A DNA stretch of 64,000 nucleotides from Candidatus Pseudothioglobus singularis PS1 (GCF_001281385.1 NZ_CP006911.1:1650149-1714148); one strand, 5' to 3'. Shown: positions 1-9,415, counted from the stretch's first letter. Numbers and translations: made by a program. Notes: generated by a model from the sequence alone, not told the origin.

Positions 1-157
1 CACTCGCCAAGGGGTCAAGGCTACCAGTGTGGCCTGCTTTATTGGCATTAAATAGGTATTTCACATCTTGCAAGGCTGAATTAGAACTACAACCACTCGC
101 TTTATCTAAAAGCAAAACTCCGTTAATGTCTCTACCTTTTTTATTGCGTCTAGACAC
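1..157 (-). CDS. truB: tRNA pseudouridine synthase B, N-terminal part (cut by window edge)
   Basis: TruB converts U55 of the tRNA T-loop to pseudouridine. Only the first 52 codons are inside the window. Translating the minus strand from a GTG at 157 gives a protein opening [18 protein letters not shown], then the catalytic-site motif [11 protein letters not shown] at residues 42-52, with the nucleophilic Asp at position 48, the same position as in E. coli TruB. The start is 11 bases after the rbfA stop and in the usual rbfA-truB order, so it is co-transcribed with rbfA and infB. The GTG start is chosen because it gives the family's normal N-terminus. The C-terminus lies beyond base 1. Confidence 0.93.
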   Translation of the reverse strand, partial: MSRRNKKGRDINGVLLLDKASGCSSNSALQDVKYLFNANKAGHTGSLDPLAS

Positions 158-168
158 GATTCAATGAT

Positions 169-507
169 TTAAAGCTTATTTAGAAGGTCATCCATTCTAG
201 CGCCAGTATTTGGAGCAGTATCATAAATAAAATTCAGCGATGGCGTATGCCTAAGGTCAAGTGCTTTGGATAAAGAGGACCTAAAAAAACCACTGGCCTT
301 GTTAAGTAGATGACTGACATCATTATGAGATTCATCATCAACAGAGAAAAAAACTTTAGCACTTGTCAAATCACGACTCACGATGACGTCTGTAATAATC
401 ACATCTTTTAGCCTTGGATCTTTAGTTCCAGTTGACAGCAATAGAACGAGCTCACGCTTAATCAACTCATTAACCCTTTCCGCTCTAAAGCTAGCTTGCT
501 GCGGCAT
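169..507 (-). CDS. rbfA: 30S ribosome-binding factor A
   Basis: RbfA (112 aa) is a small single-KH-domain protein that binds the immature 30S subunit and helps process the 5' end of 16S rRNA, especially in the cold. The sequence shows the family's opening RAERVNELIKREL (residues 9-21), the segment DPRLKDVIITDVIVSRDL and the C-terminal motif LNFIYDTAPNTGARMDDLL. Length fits the family (about 110-130 aa). It starts 14 bases downstream of the infB stop and is followed by truB, the classical order of this operon. Confidence 0.95.
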   Translation of the reverse strand: MPQQASFRAERVNELIKRELVLLLSTGTKDPRLKDVIITDVIVSRDLTSAKVFFSVDDESHNDVSHLLNKASGFFRSSLSKALDLRHTPSLNFIYDTAPNTGARMDDLLNKL

Positions 508-521
508 TTATACTATACCTC

Positions 522-2960
522 TTAGAGTGAACGTGCTCGTTCAATTCGTTCGAAGACTTCTATCTGGTCGCCAGGCTGGACATCGGTATAGTTAAGGACA
601 CCAATACCGCACTCAGTTCCAGATTTCACCTCTTTCACATCATCTTTGAAGCGCCTTAGTGACTCTAGTTCACCTTCATAAATCACGACACTCTCTCGTA
701 AAACACGAATTGGACTATCTTTCCTTACAACGCCTTCTTCAACCATACAACCAGCAATATCACCAAACTTAGGTGATCTAAATACATCTTTCACGCCTGC
801 TATTCCGATAATATTTTCGCTCAACTCTGGACTGAGCAATCCACCCATGATTGCTTTAATGTCATCAATCAGGTTATAAATAATGCTGTAATATTCGACC
901 CTGACACCCTCAGTATCTGCTGTTTTTCTAGCCACGGCATCCGCTCTGACGTTAAAGCCAAGGACAATTGCTTCGGAGGCGCTTGCTAATGAAATATCAG
1001 TGTTATTGATTGCCCCCACACCTGAAGAGACGACCTTGACTTTTACCTCATCAGTTGACAGCTCCTCTAAAGCTTCAACAAGAGCCTGCGCTGAGCCTCT
1101 TACGTCTGATTTAATTAATACGTTAACTGTAGAGACCTCTCCCTCTTCCATTTTTGAGAAGAAGTTATCCATTTTTTCAGCTTGCTGCTTCTGGAGTTTA
1201 GTCTCACGATCCTTTGTTTTTCTGAACTCTGCGACCTCTCTAGCTTTTCTCTCACTTTCGACGACTAGAACCTCTGCACCAGAGTCTGGCACTCCCGAAA
1301 GACCTAAAATCTCAACGGGTAAAGATGGTCCCGCTTGATTAATCGGCTTACCATTATCATCAATAATTTGTTTAACCTTTCCGAACTCAAGGCCTGCAAT
1401 AACGATATCACCTTTTTTAAGTGTGCCCGACTGAATCAGAACAGTCGTTACTTTTCCTCGCCCCTTATCTAAACGGGCTTCTAGAACAACACCGCTGGCT
1501 GGCTTGTCAATAACTGCACTGATCTCAGACATTTCAGCTGTCAAGGTAATGCTCTCAAGAAGCTCATCAATACCTTCACCTGTATGCGCCGAAACTCCGA
1601 CCATTAGTACGTCACCACCCCATTCATCAGCGATAACATCATGAGTGGATAAGACTTGTTTTATCTTATCAATATCAGAACCTTCTTTATCAATTTTATT
1701 AATAGCAACTATGATTGGCACATTTGAATCTTTCGCGTGCTTGATAGACTCAATGGTCTGAGGCATTACGCCATCATCCGCGGCAACAACAAGAATAACA
1801 ATATCAGTCGCAGATGCACCTCTATGTCGCATCTTTGAAAACGCGGCGTGACCTGGTGTATCGATAAATGTAATTAAGCTGCCCTTTTGTTCAACCTGAT
1901 ATGCACCAATGTGCTGAGTAATACCGCCTGCCTCAACCGAAGTCACTTTAGACTTGCGAATATAGTCAAGGAGTGATGTTTTTCCATGATCAACATGGCC
2001 CATGATTGTTACAATAGGTGGTCTTGGAGCAGATTCTGAATCAGTGCTAGCTTCCTGGACAAGTGTATCTTCAACTGTTTCCTCACTGCTTGCAATAGGG
2101 GTGTGCCCCATCTCTTCTACAACCAGCATTGCTGTATCTTGATCAATAACATCATTAAGCGTTGCCATAACGCCCATCCCCATCATTACCTTTAAGACCT
2201 CTCCAGCCTTCGTTGTCATCTTAAGTGCTAGCTCAGATATTTTGATAGTCTCAGGAATTAAAACTTCATGTTTGATTGGCTCAACAGGTTTGTGAAAACC
2301 ATGCTGTGCCTGCTCATCTTGAACTTTTTGTGAAATCTGTGTTCTTTCTTTTTTCTTAAGCTTCCTGTTAGGATTGTGCTTTGCAACGTGAAGCTCTTTA
2401 CGCTTTGGTGCTGAATCTGATGCTGATCTAAGCCTCTTTGGACCTTTCTTTTTGTCTTGTGCTTTGTCAGCTTCAAGCTTTTCTTTATCTTTTTTAGCTT
2501 GCTCTTCCTTCTCAGTTAATTCTTTTTGAGTTTTTTGAGCCTGTATCTCTTCATTCTTTACTTTTTGCTGACGCACCATATCATTTCGCTTTGCATCATG
2601 CTCTTCATCTTTTTGTTCAGCAAGTCTTCCCGCCTCCAGAGCCTCTTTAGCCTTTAATATTGCAGCATCATCCACCCCATTCGATTGAGCAACTTGTGGC
2701 ACTTCACGCTTCTTTTTAACCTGAATTTTAACGCCACCTGTTGATAAGCTTGCAGCTGGCTTTGTTGTTTTTCTTGTAACGGAGATACTTGATTTTGTTG
2801 CTGAGCGTTTACTCAAACTTGACATTAAAATCTGTCTTTCTTCGGCAGAAATATTTGACTCTGCTGTCTTTCCAGAAATACCTGCGCTTGACAAGATAGA
2901 AATAACTTGATCAGGTGACTTCTTGAGTAATTTTGATAAACTTTCTACAGTATGTGCCAT
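522..2960 (-). CDS. infB: Translation initiation factor IF-2
   Basis: IF-2 is the GTPase that brings fMet-tRNA to the 30S subunit and promotes subunit joining. The 812-aa protein has an IF2_N domain at residues 1-50, a long Lys/Glu/Gln-rich linker (about 100-230), and a G domain with G1 GHVDHGKT (321-328), switch region [10 protein letters not shown] (345-354), G3 DTPGH (367-371) and G4 NKID (421-424). Domain II and the C-terminal IF-2C fMet-tRNA-binding part follow. It lies 50 bases after nusA. The linker is shorter than in E. coli IF-2 (890 aa), consistent with a compact genome. Confidence 0.97.
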   Translation of the reverse strand: MAHTVESLSKLLKKSPDQVISILSSAGISGKTAESNISAEERQILMSSLSKRSATKSSISVTRKTTKPAASLSTGGVKIQVKKKREVPQVAQSNGVDDAAILKAKEALEAGRLAEQKDEEHDAKRNDMVRQQKVKNEEIQAQKTQKELTEKEEQAKKDKEKLEADKAQDKKKGPKRLRSASDSAPKRKELHVAKHNPNRKLKKKERTQISQKVQDEQAQHGFHKPVEPIKHEVLIPETIKISELALKMTTKAGEVLKVMMGMGVMATLNDVIDQDTAMLVVEEMGHTPIASSEETVEDTLVQEASTDSESAPRPPIVTIMGHVDHGKTSLLDYIRKSKVTSVEAGGITQHIGAYQVEQKGSLITFIDTPGHAAFSKMRHRGASATDIVILVVAADDGVMPQTIESIKHAKDSNVPIIVAINKIDKEGSDIDKIKQVLSTHDVIADEWGGDVLMVGVSAHTGEGIDELLESITLTAEMSEISAVIDKPASGVVLEARLDKGRGKVTTVLIQSGTLKKGDIVIAGLEFGKVKQIIDDNGKPINQAGPSLPVEILGLSGVPDSGAEVLVVESERKAREVAEFRKTKDRETKLQKQQAEKMDNFFSKMEEGEVSTVNVLIKSDVRGSAQALVEALEELSTDEVKVKVVSSGVGAINNTDISLASASEAIVLGFNVRADAVARKTADTEGVRVEYYSIIYNLIDDIKAIMGGLLSPELSENIIGIAGVKDVFRSPKFGDIAGCMVEEGVVRKDSPIRVLRESVVIYEGELESLRRFKDDVKEVKSGTECGIGVLNYTDVQPGDQIEVFERIERARSL

Positions 2961-3010
2961 ATTTCTACCTATTTATTTCAGTTATTTTTACTAAATATCA
3001 ACCCTATCAA

Positions 3011-4486
3011 TTAGTCAAACCAGCCTTCTTTTTCTCTGGCTGCCATGATAACAGCAGATGCAGTATCATTTCCAATATCTTGAATGTCCAATAATTCGAC
3101 AATTGATAGTTCAGCTAACTCGTCAACAGTGCTAATTTCAGCGTCTACTAGTGCTTGCGCTAATGCATCATCAACACCCTCAACACCAAGTAAAACTTCT
3201 GATGCTTCTGCATCATTTAATGCCTTAACCAACTGAGCATCCTGAGCTCTCTCTTGAAGCTCACCAACCATCTCAGAATCAAATTCTTCAATCTTAGACA
3301 GAATTTCTGATTCCGCCTCAGCAATCTCATCAAGATTGGTATAGCCTTCATCTATTAATACGCCTGCAACTTCAGCATCAACGCCTAGTTTTTCAGCAAG
3401 CTTCTCTCCGGTTTTCTGAAGCTCTTTGGCTTGTAATTCGTCCGCATCACTCAGTGACATGACATTCAGCTTCCAACCCGTTAATTTGCTAGCGAGCTTG
3501 ATATTTTGACCACCCCTTCCAATGGCAAGTGCCAACTGGTCTTCTTCAACTGCAATGTCCATAGACCCTTTTTCCTCATCAACGACAATTGAACTCACCT
3601 CTGCAGGTGCCATTGCATTGATCACAAACTGGGCGGGATCTTCATCCCAAAGAATAATATCAACCCTTTCGCCATTAAGCTCATTTGAAACTGCCTGAAC
3701 GCGAGCACCCCTCATTCCAATGCATGAGCCAATTGGATCAATGCGCTTGTCTTTTGCCTTAACAGCTAACTTTGAACGAAGGCCTGGATCTCTTGCCCCT
3801 GCTTTAATTTCTATGACGCCCTCACTAATTTCGGGAACTTCCATTTCAAACAGCTGAATCATCATGTCGTTTACAGTTCTGCTTAGGAAAATTTGAGCAC
3901 CGCGTGGTGTCGATTTCACCTCTTTGATATAAGCTCTCAAACGATCATTCTTTCTAATTGACTCATTTGGGATGAGGTCATATTTTGAAACCATGCCATC
4001 AATTCCGCCCATATCAACGTATACATTACCTCGGTCTACTCTTTTAACAGTGACCATCACAACCTCACCAACGCGCTGAGAGTAGTTATCAACGACAACC
4101 GTTCTTTCAGCCTCACGAACCTTTTGAATAATGACTTGCTTGGCAACTTGCGCTGCGATTCTGCCAAACTCGATAGATTCCATTGGCTCTTCAACAAAAG
4201 CGTCAATATCTAGTCCATTAGCATCAGCTTGATAAATGTGAAGCTCTGGATCAAACATATTTCCATCATCATCAACAAACTCCTCGCCATCTTCGATGAC
4301 TTGCCACTGCCTAAAGGTTTTAAACTCACCTGTGTGCCTATCAACCTCGACACGAACCTCAATGTTGCTGCGCTTCTTTGTTGCAACTGCTAAGGCCTCT
4401 TCTAATGACTCAAGAACATCCTCTTTTGTGATATTCTTTTCATTTGAGATTGCCTCAATCATTAAAAATAACTCTTTGCCATCCAT
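3011..4486 (-). CDS. nusA: Transcription termination/antitermination protein NusA
   Basis: NusA (491 aa) binds RNA polymerase and nascent RNA and controls pausing, termination and antitermination. In order it has an N-terminal polymerase-binding domain, an S1 domain (near VGEVVMVTVKRVDRGNVYVDMGG), KH1 with GSCIGMRGARV, KH2 with ALAIGRGGQNIKLA, and two acidic helix-hairpin-helix repeats at the C-terminus, as in gammaproteobacterial NusA. It starts 9 bases after rimP and precedes infB. Length matches E. coli NusA (495 aa). Confidence 0.97.
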   Translation of the reverse strand: MDGKELFLMIEAISNEKNITKEDVLESLEEALAVATKKRSNIEVRVEVDRHTGEFKTFRQWQVIEDGEEFVDDDGNMFDPELHIYQADANGLDIDAFVEEPMESIEFGRIAAQVAKQVIIQKVREAERTVVVDNYSQRVGEVVMVTVKRVDRGNVYVDMGGIDGMVSKYDLIPNESIRKNDRLRAYIKEVKSTPRGAQIFLSRTVNDMMIQLFEMEVPEISEGVIEIKAGARDPGLRSKLAVKAKDKRIDPIGSCIGMRGARVQAVSNELNGERVDIILWDEDPAQFVINAMAPAEVSSIVVDEEKGSMDIAVEEDQLALAIGRGGQNIKLASKLTGWKLNVMSLSDADELQAKELQKTGEKLAEKLGVDAEVAGVLIDEGYTNLDEIAEAESEILSKIEEFDSEMVGELQERAQDAQLVKALNDAEASEVLLGVEGVDDALAQALVDAEISTVDELAELSIVELLDIQDIGNDTASAVIMAAREKEGWFD

Positions 4487-4495
4487 GGGCTTCTC

Positions 4496-4957
4496 CTAAA
4501 AATGAGCAACTAAATTTGCTTTTTCAATTAAATCTAAATCTAATGTGACAGGGCCAAGCTCTGTCACTAATTCTAGTGAATTACTTTTTTCACTCACGCT
4601 TCCAATGGCGCCAGTAAAATTTCTTCTTCCTTCTATCGGCCTGAATGTTCTCAATCGAACGTCATGCCCTAAAAAACGCATGTAATGTGCGACAACAAAA
4701 AGAGGCCTCTCAATGCCTGGTGAAGACACTTCAAGATTGTACTGCCCAGTAATTGGGTCCTCAACATCCATTATTGCACTTACTTGGCGAGACACAATCT
4801 CACAATCATCGACACCAATACCATCCTCTGAGTCTATATAAAGCCTCAATATAGAGTGCTTTCCACTAGGGACATATTCAATACCTAGCAGCTCATAGCC
4901 CAAGTCTTTAATACTTGGGTTAATTATTGAAAGCACTTTATCCGCTATCTTAGCCAC
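4496..4957 (-). CDS. rimP: Ribosome maturation factor RimP
   Basis: RimP (153 aa) assists 30S assembly. The sequence has the family pattern: an N-terminal alpha/beta domain with GYELLGIEY and LRLYIDSEDGIGVDDCEIVS, then the conserved SSPGIERPLF segment and a C-terminal SH3-like barrel. It is the first protein gene of the nusA-infB operon, downstream of initiator tRNA, the metY-rimP order of E. coli. A hairpin followed by T's (about 4973-4992) separates it from the tRNA, so expression may depend on read-through. Confidence 0.94.
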   Translation of the reverse strand: MAKIADKVLSIINPSIKDLGYELLGIEYVPSGKHSILRLYIDSEDGIGVDDCEIVSRQVSAIMDVEDPITGQYNLEVSSPGIERPLFVVAHYMRFLGHDVRLRTFRPIEGRRNFTGAIGSVSEKSNSLELVTELGPVTLDLDLIEKANLVAHF

Positions 4958-4972
4958 AAAAAACTCCTAATA

Positions 4973-4992
4973 AAAACCCCCAAAAGAGGGGG
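4973..4992 (-). terminator. Terminator/attenuator-like hairpin between metY and rimP
   Basis: Read on the minus strand, ACCCC, a seven-base loop CTCTTTT and GGGGT form a short GC stem followed by a T-run. It lies directly after the tRNA 3' end and 16 bases or more before the rimP start. It would release the tRNA transcript, while part of the polymerases read on into rimP-nusA-infB. Confidence 0.55.
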
Positions 4993-4999
4993 TCTAAAT

Positions 5000-5076
<77 letters not shown>

Positions 5077-5089
5077 CTAAAGAGGCGAA

Positions 5090-5118
5090 ATTATACGCCC
5101 AAAACCTCGCTACTTCAA
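5090..5118 (-). promoter_or_regulatory. Promoter of metY-rimP-nusA-infB operon
   Basis: On the minus strand a perfect -10 TATAAT (5090-5095) sits 17 bases from TTGAAG (5113-5118), a 4/6 match to the -35 consensus. The -10 is followed by the GC-rich stretch TTCGCC just before the tRNA, a discriminator of the kind found at stringently controlled stable-RNA promoters. Confidence 0.75.
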
Positions 5119-5162
5119 CATAATTTGGCCATCATGCCTATTATTATTGAAACTGATTGCAT

Positions 5163-5168
5163 TATAAT
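5163..5168 (+). promoter_or_regulatory. -10 box of gshB (probable leaderless start)
   Basis: TATAAT ends 6 bases before the ATG at 5175. Transcription would begin at or next to the start codon, and no Shine-Dalgarno sequence is present. No convincing -35 is visible at 16-18 bases. Confidence 0.5.
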
Positions 5169-5174
5169 ATGCCG

Positions 5175-6131
5175 ATGAAGCCAATTAGACTCGGTGTATT
5201 GATGGATGATATTTCCAGCATTAAGCCACACAAAGACTCTACTTTTGCAATGATGCTTGAGGCGCAGGCGCGTCATTGGGAAATCTATACCTTTGACAGC
5301 TCAGACATGTATTACTCAGATGGCAAGGTTATTGCGGATTCAAGAAAAACCTTGGTGAATGATTCTGAGTCAGACTGGCATTCCCGTGAAGATGCACAAC
5401 CCCTTTCATTAGGCGCGCTAGATGCTGTATTTATGCGCAAAGATCCGCCTTTCGATATGGATTATATTTATGCAACTTATCTCCTAGAGCAACTAGAATC
5501 GGATGGCGTTCTGGTGGTCAATAAACCTAGTTCTTTGAGGGATGCAAACGAAAAACTATTTGCCCTTAATTTTCCAGAATGCATTCCGAAAACCCTTGTT
5601 AGCTCAAATATTGAAAAACTGAATACCTTTATTAATGAGATAAAAACGGTCGTCGTTAAACCCCTTGACGGCATGGGAGGGACTGATATATACAAACTCT
5701 CCCATGGAGATCATAATATTGAAGAAGTACTTCAAAAGATTACCAATAATCAAAGTCGTTACATTATGGCGCAAGAATTTTTGCCAGAAATAAAAGAGGG
5801 TGATAAACGCATCCTTTTAATCAATGGCAAGCCTGTTGACTATGCACTAGCAAGGCTTCCTGCTGAGGGTAACTTTAAAGGAAACTTAGCCGCAGGCGCT
5901 AAAGGAGTTGGACAGCCTTTGTCAGAGAGAGATCGCTACCTATGCTCACAGATCGCGCCAATGCTAATTAAAAAAGAGTTGATGTTTGTGGGTCTTGATG
6001 TCATTGGTGATTATATTACTGAGATTAACGTGACCAGTCCTACCTGTATTCGAGAACTCGACAAACAATTTGGTCTCAATATATCAGCGATGCTTTTAGA
6101 TGAAGTTGAAGATAGGTTATCCCTGCGCTAG
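5175..6131 (+). CDS. gshB: Glutathione synthetase
   Basis: GshB joins gamma-glutamylcysteine and glycine using ATP, the second step of glutathione synthesis. The protein is an ATP-grasp enzyme of about 318 aa with conserved blocks MRKDPPFDMDYIYATYLLE, VNKPSSLRDANEKL, VVKPLDGMGGTDIYKL (ATP loop) and the C-terminal ITEINVTSPTCIRE (Mg and glutathione binding), closely following E. coli GshB. The ATG at 5175 gives the family's N-terminus (MKPIRLGVLMD). In-frame TTG at 5157 and ATG at 5169 overlap the -10 box and are less likely. Its 3' end overlaps the convergent crcB gene by 15 bases. Confidence 0.95.
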   Translation: MKPIRLGVLMDDISSIKPHKDSTFAMMLEAQARHWEIYTFDSSDMYYSDGKVIADSRKTLVNDSESDWHSREDAQPLSLGALDAVFMRKDPPFDMDYIYATYLLEQLESDGVLVVNKPSSLRDANEKLFALNFPECIPKTLVSSNIEKLNTFINEIKTVVVKPLDGMGGTDIYKLSHGDHNIEEVLQKITNNQSRYIMAQEFLPEIKEGDKRILLINGKPVDYALARLPAEGNFKGNLAAGAKGVGQPLSERDRYLCSQIAPMLIKKELMFVGLDVIGDYITEINVTSPTCIRELDKQFGLNISAMLLDEVEDRLSLR

Positions 6132-6518
6132 ATTAAATCCATATTTTGCAAGCATGACTCCCAGACTTGCGGCCAGAAGTGAGAGGCCTAAATTTAATAA
6201 GATATTAATCAGTGCCTGAGAGTAATCTCCGGCGCTAAGCATCTCAACGGACTCAATAGAAAGCGCTGACATCGTTGTTAGAGAGCCCGCAAGGCCGACA
6301 AGAAGCATCAAGCGATAGGTTTCACTCAGGTAGAGTTTTTCTAAGACAAGTACAATTAAAATGCCTGCAAGAAATGATCCAATGATATTAGAAATTAGGG
6401 TTCCATAAGGGACACCGTTCCCAAGATATTGAATGGATAAAATGCCTATATAGTATCGACAGGTAGCGCCAATTGTGGCGCCTATACCGATACTCGCAAT
6501 AGATGAAAAAGTGCTCAT
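6117..6518 (-). CDS. crcB: Fluoride channel protein CrcB (Fluc)
   Basis: CrcB/Fluc proteins are small dual-topology inner-membrane channels that let fluoride out of the cell. The 133-aa sequence has four hydrophobic segments and the family motifs GATCRYY (about residue 18) and GTLISNIIGSFLAG (about 39-52). The third block, normally G-TTFSTFS, reads GSLTTMSALS here, so both pore phenylalanines are replaced (Met and Leu). The start codon overlaps the rarA stop (ATGA), so the two genes are translationally coupled. No fluoride riboswitch is visible upstream. Confidence 0.88.
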   Translation of the reverse strand: MSTFSSIASIGIGATIGATCRYYIGILSIQYLGNGVPYGTLISNIIGSFLAGILIVLVLEKLYLSETYRLMLLVGLAGSLTTMSALSIESVEMLSAGDYSQALINILLNLGLSLLAASLGVMLAKYGFNLAQG

Positions 6519-7768
6519 AAATCTGACCTAAGCTGATCTAATTTTTCTTTAATTTTAATCTCTAGGCCTCTATCAGTGGGCTCATAATAGATCTTTTCTC
6601 CCATCTCATCTGGAAAATAAGTCTGCCCCTTACTATAAGCATTGGGCTCATGATGCGCATAACGATAATCCTTTCCATGGCCGAGCTCTTCCATGAGCTT
6701 CGTGCTTGCATTTCTAAGATGGATAGGCACCTCTAGGTCATTGGTTTCTTTCGCCTCTGTGATGGCCTCATTAAAGGCAGTATAAACCGCATTTGATTTT
6801 GGTGCGCATGCACAAAATACCGCCGCCTGGGCAATCGCACGGTTCCCCTCCTTGTCCCCCAAGCGCTCATAAACATCCCATGCATTCACCGTGATTTGAA
6901 GCGCCCTTGGATCAGCGTTGCCAATGTCTTCAGAGGCAATTGCAAGGAGCCTCCTCGCAATAACTTTCGGGTCGCAGCCTGAAACAATCATCCTTGCCAT
7001 CCAATAAAGAGCGCCATCTGGAGAAGATCCTCTGACTGACTTGTGAAAGGCTGAAAGCTGCTCATAATAAATATCACCCCCTTTATCAAAACTGCTGACT
7101 TTACTTTGGAGCGTTTTGACAATATCTTTTTTGCTTAACGCGTGATTAGATTTATGCGTTAACTGCTCAATAATATTGATGAGTCTGCGCGCATCGCCGT
7201 CACTACTATCGATAATAAGAGACAAGGAGCCGTCATTCTCAAGAGTAATGGCTTGGTCAGTCATAGCCCTCATGGCAATACTTTCAAGCTCCTTGCTACT
7301 TAGCTTATTTAGGATATAGACTCTTGCCCTTGATAGCACTGAAGAGTTAATTTCAAAAGAGGGGTTCTCAGTCGTTGCACCAATTAAAGTAATCAGACCC
7401 GACTCAATGTGAGGCAAAAAAGCGTCCTGCTGCGCTTTATTGAATCGATGGATCTCGTCTACAAATAGGATCGTGCTTGTATCATTTTGCTTATAGAGTT
7501 CAGCGTGCTTAATAACATTTCGAAGCTCTTTGATGCCGTCCAAGACAGCTGACATCTGCTCAAAATGTGCGCCCATCTGAGCGCAGATAATTCTTGCTAG
7601 GGTTGTCTTTCCTACGCCCGAAGGCCCCCACAAAATCATAGAGTGAAGCTGCTTGTCACTTAATGCTTTGCCAATTGGCTTGTCAGAATCAAGCAAGTGA
7701 CGCTGCCCAATAAAATCATTTAGTTCTGATGGTCTTAATTTTTCAGCTAATGGCTTATAGGTCGACAT
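6515..7768 (-). CDS. rarA: Replication-associated recombination protein A (AAA+ ATPase)
   Basis: RarA (MgsA/YcaJ) is a clamp-loader-like AAA+ ATPase acting at stalled replication forks. The 417-aa protein opens with a PLAEKLRPSELNDFIGQRHLL segment and has Walker A GPSGVGKTTLAR (about 49-60), Walker B FVDEIHRF, sensor 1 GATTENPSFE and the C-terminal MgsA domain with GSDPDGALYWMARM-like and GCDPKVIARRL segments. Length is close to E. coli RarA (447 aa). It is the promoter-proximal gene of the rarA-crcB pair and is divergent from mltB. Confidence 0.95.
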   Translation of the reverse strand: MSTYKPLAEKLRPSELNDFIGQRHLLDSDKPIGKALSDKQLHSMILWGPSGVGKTTLARIICAQMGAHFEQMSAVLDGIKELRNVIKHAELYKQNDTSTILFVDEIHRFNKAQQDAFLPHIESGLITLIGATTENPSFEINSSVLSRARVYILNKLSSKELESIAMRAMTDQAITLENDGSLSLIIDSSDGDARRLINIIEQLTHKSNHALSKKDIVKTLQSKVSSFDKGGDIYYEQLSAFHKSVRGSSPDGALYWMARMIVSGCDPKVIARRLLAIASEDIGNADPRALQITVNAWDVYERLGDKEGNRAIAQAAVFCACAPKSNAVYTAFNEAITEAKETNDLEVPIHLRNASTKLMEELGHGKDYRYAHHEPNAYSKGQTYFPDEMGEKIYYEPTDRGLEIKIKEKLDQLRSDL

Positions 7769-7808
7769 CTTGATTTAGATTAATTAAAATAAGGTGGTAT
7801 TGTCTCAT

Positions 7809-7814
7809 TATAAT
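7809..7814 (+). promoter_or_regulatory. -10 box of mltB (probable leaderless start)
   Basis: TATAAT followed by TTAGAT and then the ATG at 7821. The 6-base gap places the likely transcription start at the start codon. There is no Shine-Dalgarno sequence and no clear -35. Confidence 0.45.
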
Positions 7815-7820
7815 TTAGAT

Positions 7821-8990
7821 ATGTTTTTAAGATTTTTTTGTCTTGTTTTTCTAACCACAAGCGTTTTTGCAAATTCACAGTCTTTTGAAGACTTTCTTGA
7901 TCAGGTTCGCAAATCTGCAACCGAACAGGGCGTTTCAAAAGTAACCCTTGACAAGGCCTTCTTGGGCCTAGTAGAGCCAAAGCCTGAAATTATTGATTCT
8001 GATAAATCTCAAGCTGAGTTTACTCAAAATTTTTGGCGTTATGTCAACAAAAGGGTTAGCAAGACCCGGCTCAATAATGGCAATGATACATTAAATCAAA
8101 ATGCCACATTACTCAACAAAGCCTCTCAAAAATATGGTGTCCCGGCTCATCTCATCGTAGCCTTTATGGGCCTTGAGAGTAATTATGGAAACTACATGGG
8201 TAACGAGAGGCTTATTCAATCTTTAGCAACTCTAGCCTATGATCCAAGGCGCTCAAAATTCTTCACAAGAGAGCTCATTGCCGCCCTAAAACTGATGGAT
8301 AAAAAAACCATCCCGATTGATGCGACTGGCTCATGGGCAGGGGCAATGGGTGCTGTTCAGTTCATGCCGACCAATGTCATTGCTTATGGCGTTGATGCCA
8401 ACAATGATGGCAAGGTTGACCTCTGGAATAACAAGGAAGATATCTACGCAAGTGCTGCAAACTTTCTCAGTGAGCTTGGCTGGAAAAAAGGCGAGAAATG
8501 GGGCCGTGAAGCTTTAATACCTAAAAACTTTGACTACCGATTAACTGGCTTAAATGTTGAAAAGACGGTGAATGAATGGGCAGCACTTGGTGTTCTTAAA
8601 GGGAATCGATCAGCCCTTCCAAAATCTAATTTTAAGGCCTCATTAATTGTTCCGATGGGCCATAAAGGTCCTGCTTTTTTGGTCTACAGAAATTTTGAAG
8701 TGATTATGGGTTGGAACCGCTCAATCCTTTATGCACTCTCTGTAGCCTACTTATCGGATAGACTGAACGGCGCTGGAAGACTCTCTGCAAAACCACTGGA
8801 TGAGCCACTTCTGAGTAGAGAAGATGTGATGCAGATTCAAAACACCCTGAACCTCTTAGGCTATGACACCGGTACGCCTGATGGAATGGCTGGACCCAAA
8901 ACAAGACAGGCCACCAGAAAATTCCAATCTGATATCGGCTTTGTGGCAGATGGCTACGTTGGATACGAACTATTTCAACAACTCCAATGA
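7821..8990 (+). CDS. Lytic murein transglycosylase, MltB family with peptidoglycan-binding domain
   Basis: Cleaves the MurNAc-GlcNAc bond of peptidoglycan with formation of 1,6-anhydro-MurNAc. The protein (389 aa from this ATG) has an N-terminal signal peptide (residues 1-17, MFLRFFCLVF...VFA) without a lipobox, an SLT_2 catalytic domain with the active-site Glu in GLESNYG (E119), the motifs GSWAGAMGAVQFMP and DANNDGKVDLWN, and a C-terminal PG_binding_1 domain (about 325-389). An in-frame GTG at 7794 would add nine residues before the signal peptide and overlap the -10 box, so ATG 7821 is preferred. It overlaps ruvX by 4 bases. Confidence 0.9.
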   Translation: MFLRFFCLVFLTTSVFANSQSFEDFLDQVRKSATEQGVSKVTLDKAFLGLVEPKPEIIDSDKSQAEFTQNFWRYVNKRVSKTRLNNGNDTLNQNATLLNKASQKYGVPAHLIVAFMGLESNYGNYMGNERLIQSLATLAYDPRRSKFFTRELIAALKLMDKKTIPIDATGSWAGAMGAVQFMPTNVIAYGVDANNDGKVDLWNNKEDIYASAANFLSELGWKKGEKWGREALIPKNFDYRLTGLNVEKTVNEWAALGVLKGNRSALPKSNFKASLIVPMGHKGPAFLVYRNFEVIMGWNRSILYALSVAYLSDRLNGAGRLSAKPLDEPLLSREDVMQIQNTLNLLGYDTGTPDGMAGPKTRQATRKFQSDIGFVADGYVGYELFQQLQ

Positions 8991-9415
8991 CCATCAAAAC
9001 CTATCTTGGTTTTGATGTTGGTACGAAACGAACAGGCGTAGCTATTGCAAATAGTCTAACCGCCCAGGCGAATGGAATTGACACTGTCATTCACAACAAG
9101 GATGGCTCAACAAACTGGAAAGATCTTCAACATCTTATCAGTCAGCATAGTCCAGATGGATTCATCGTTGGACTCCCACTTGATAAGGACAATCAAGAGC
9201 AGGAAATGACTTTCATCGCAAAATCATTTGCAAGAAAGCTGGAGGAGCGTTTTAACATTCCTGTCTTTTTTATCGACGAATATTTATCCTCTTCAGAGGC
9301 AAAAAACCAACTAAAATGGCACTACGCTCACAAAAACGCTGATAGGGCTGATGTAGATAAACGATCAGCTGAACTAATTTTGCAGACTTGGCTCAATGAA
9401 ACCACACACGATTAG
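8987..9415 (+). CDS. ruvX: RuvX/YqgF family protein (Holliday-junction-resolvase-like, pre-16S rRNA nuclease)
   Basis: An RNase H-like fold protein of 142 aa. In E. coli YqgF/RuvX takes part in 5' maturation of 16S rRNA; older annotations call it a putative Holliday junction resolvase. It shows the acidic motifs GFDVGTKRTGVAIAN (residues 8-22), GLPLDKDN, FFIDEYLSS and the C-terminal DKRSAELILQTWL. Its start overlaps the mltB stop (ATGA), and it overlaps pyrB by 20 bases, so the three genes form one operon. ruvX beside pyrB is a common gammaproteobacterial arrangement. Confidence 0.92.
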   Translation: MTIKTYLGFDVGTKRTGVAIANSLTAQANGIDTVIHNKDGSTNWKDLQHLISQHSPDGFIVGLPLDKDNQEQEMTFIAKSFARKLEERFNIPVFFIDEYLSSSEAKNQLKWHYAHKNADRADVDKRSAELILQTWLNETTHD

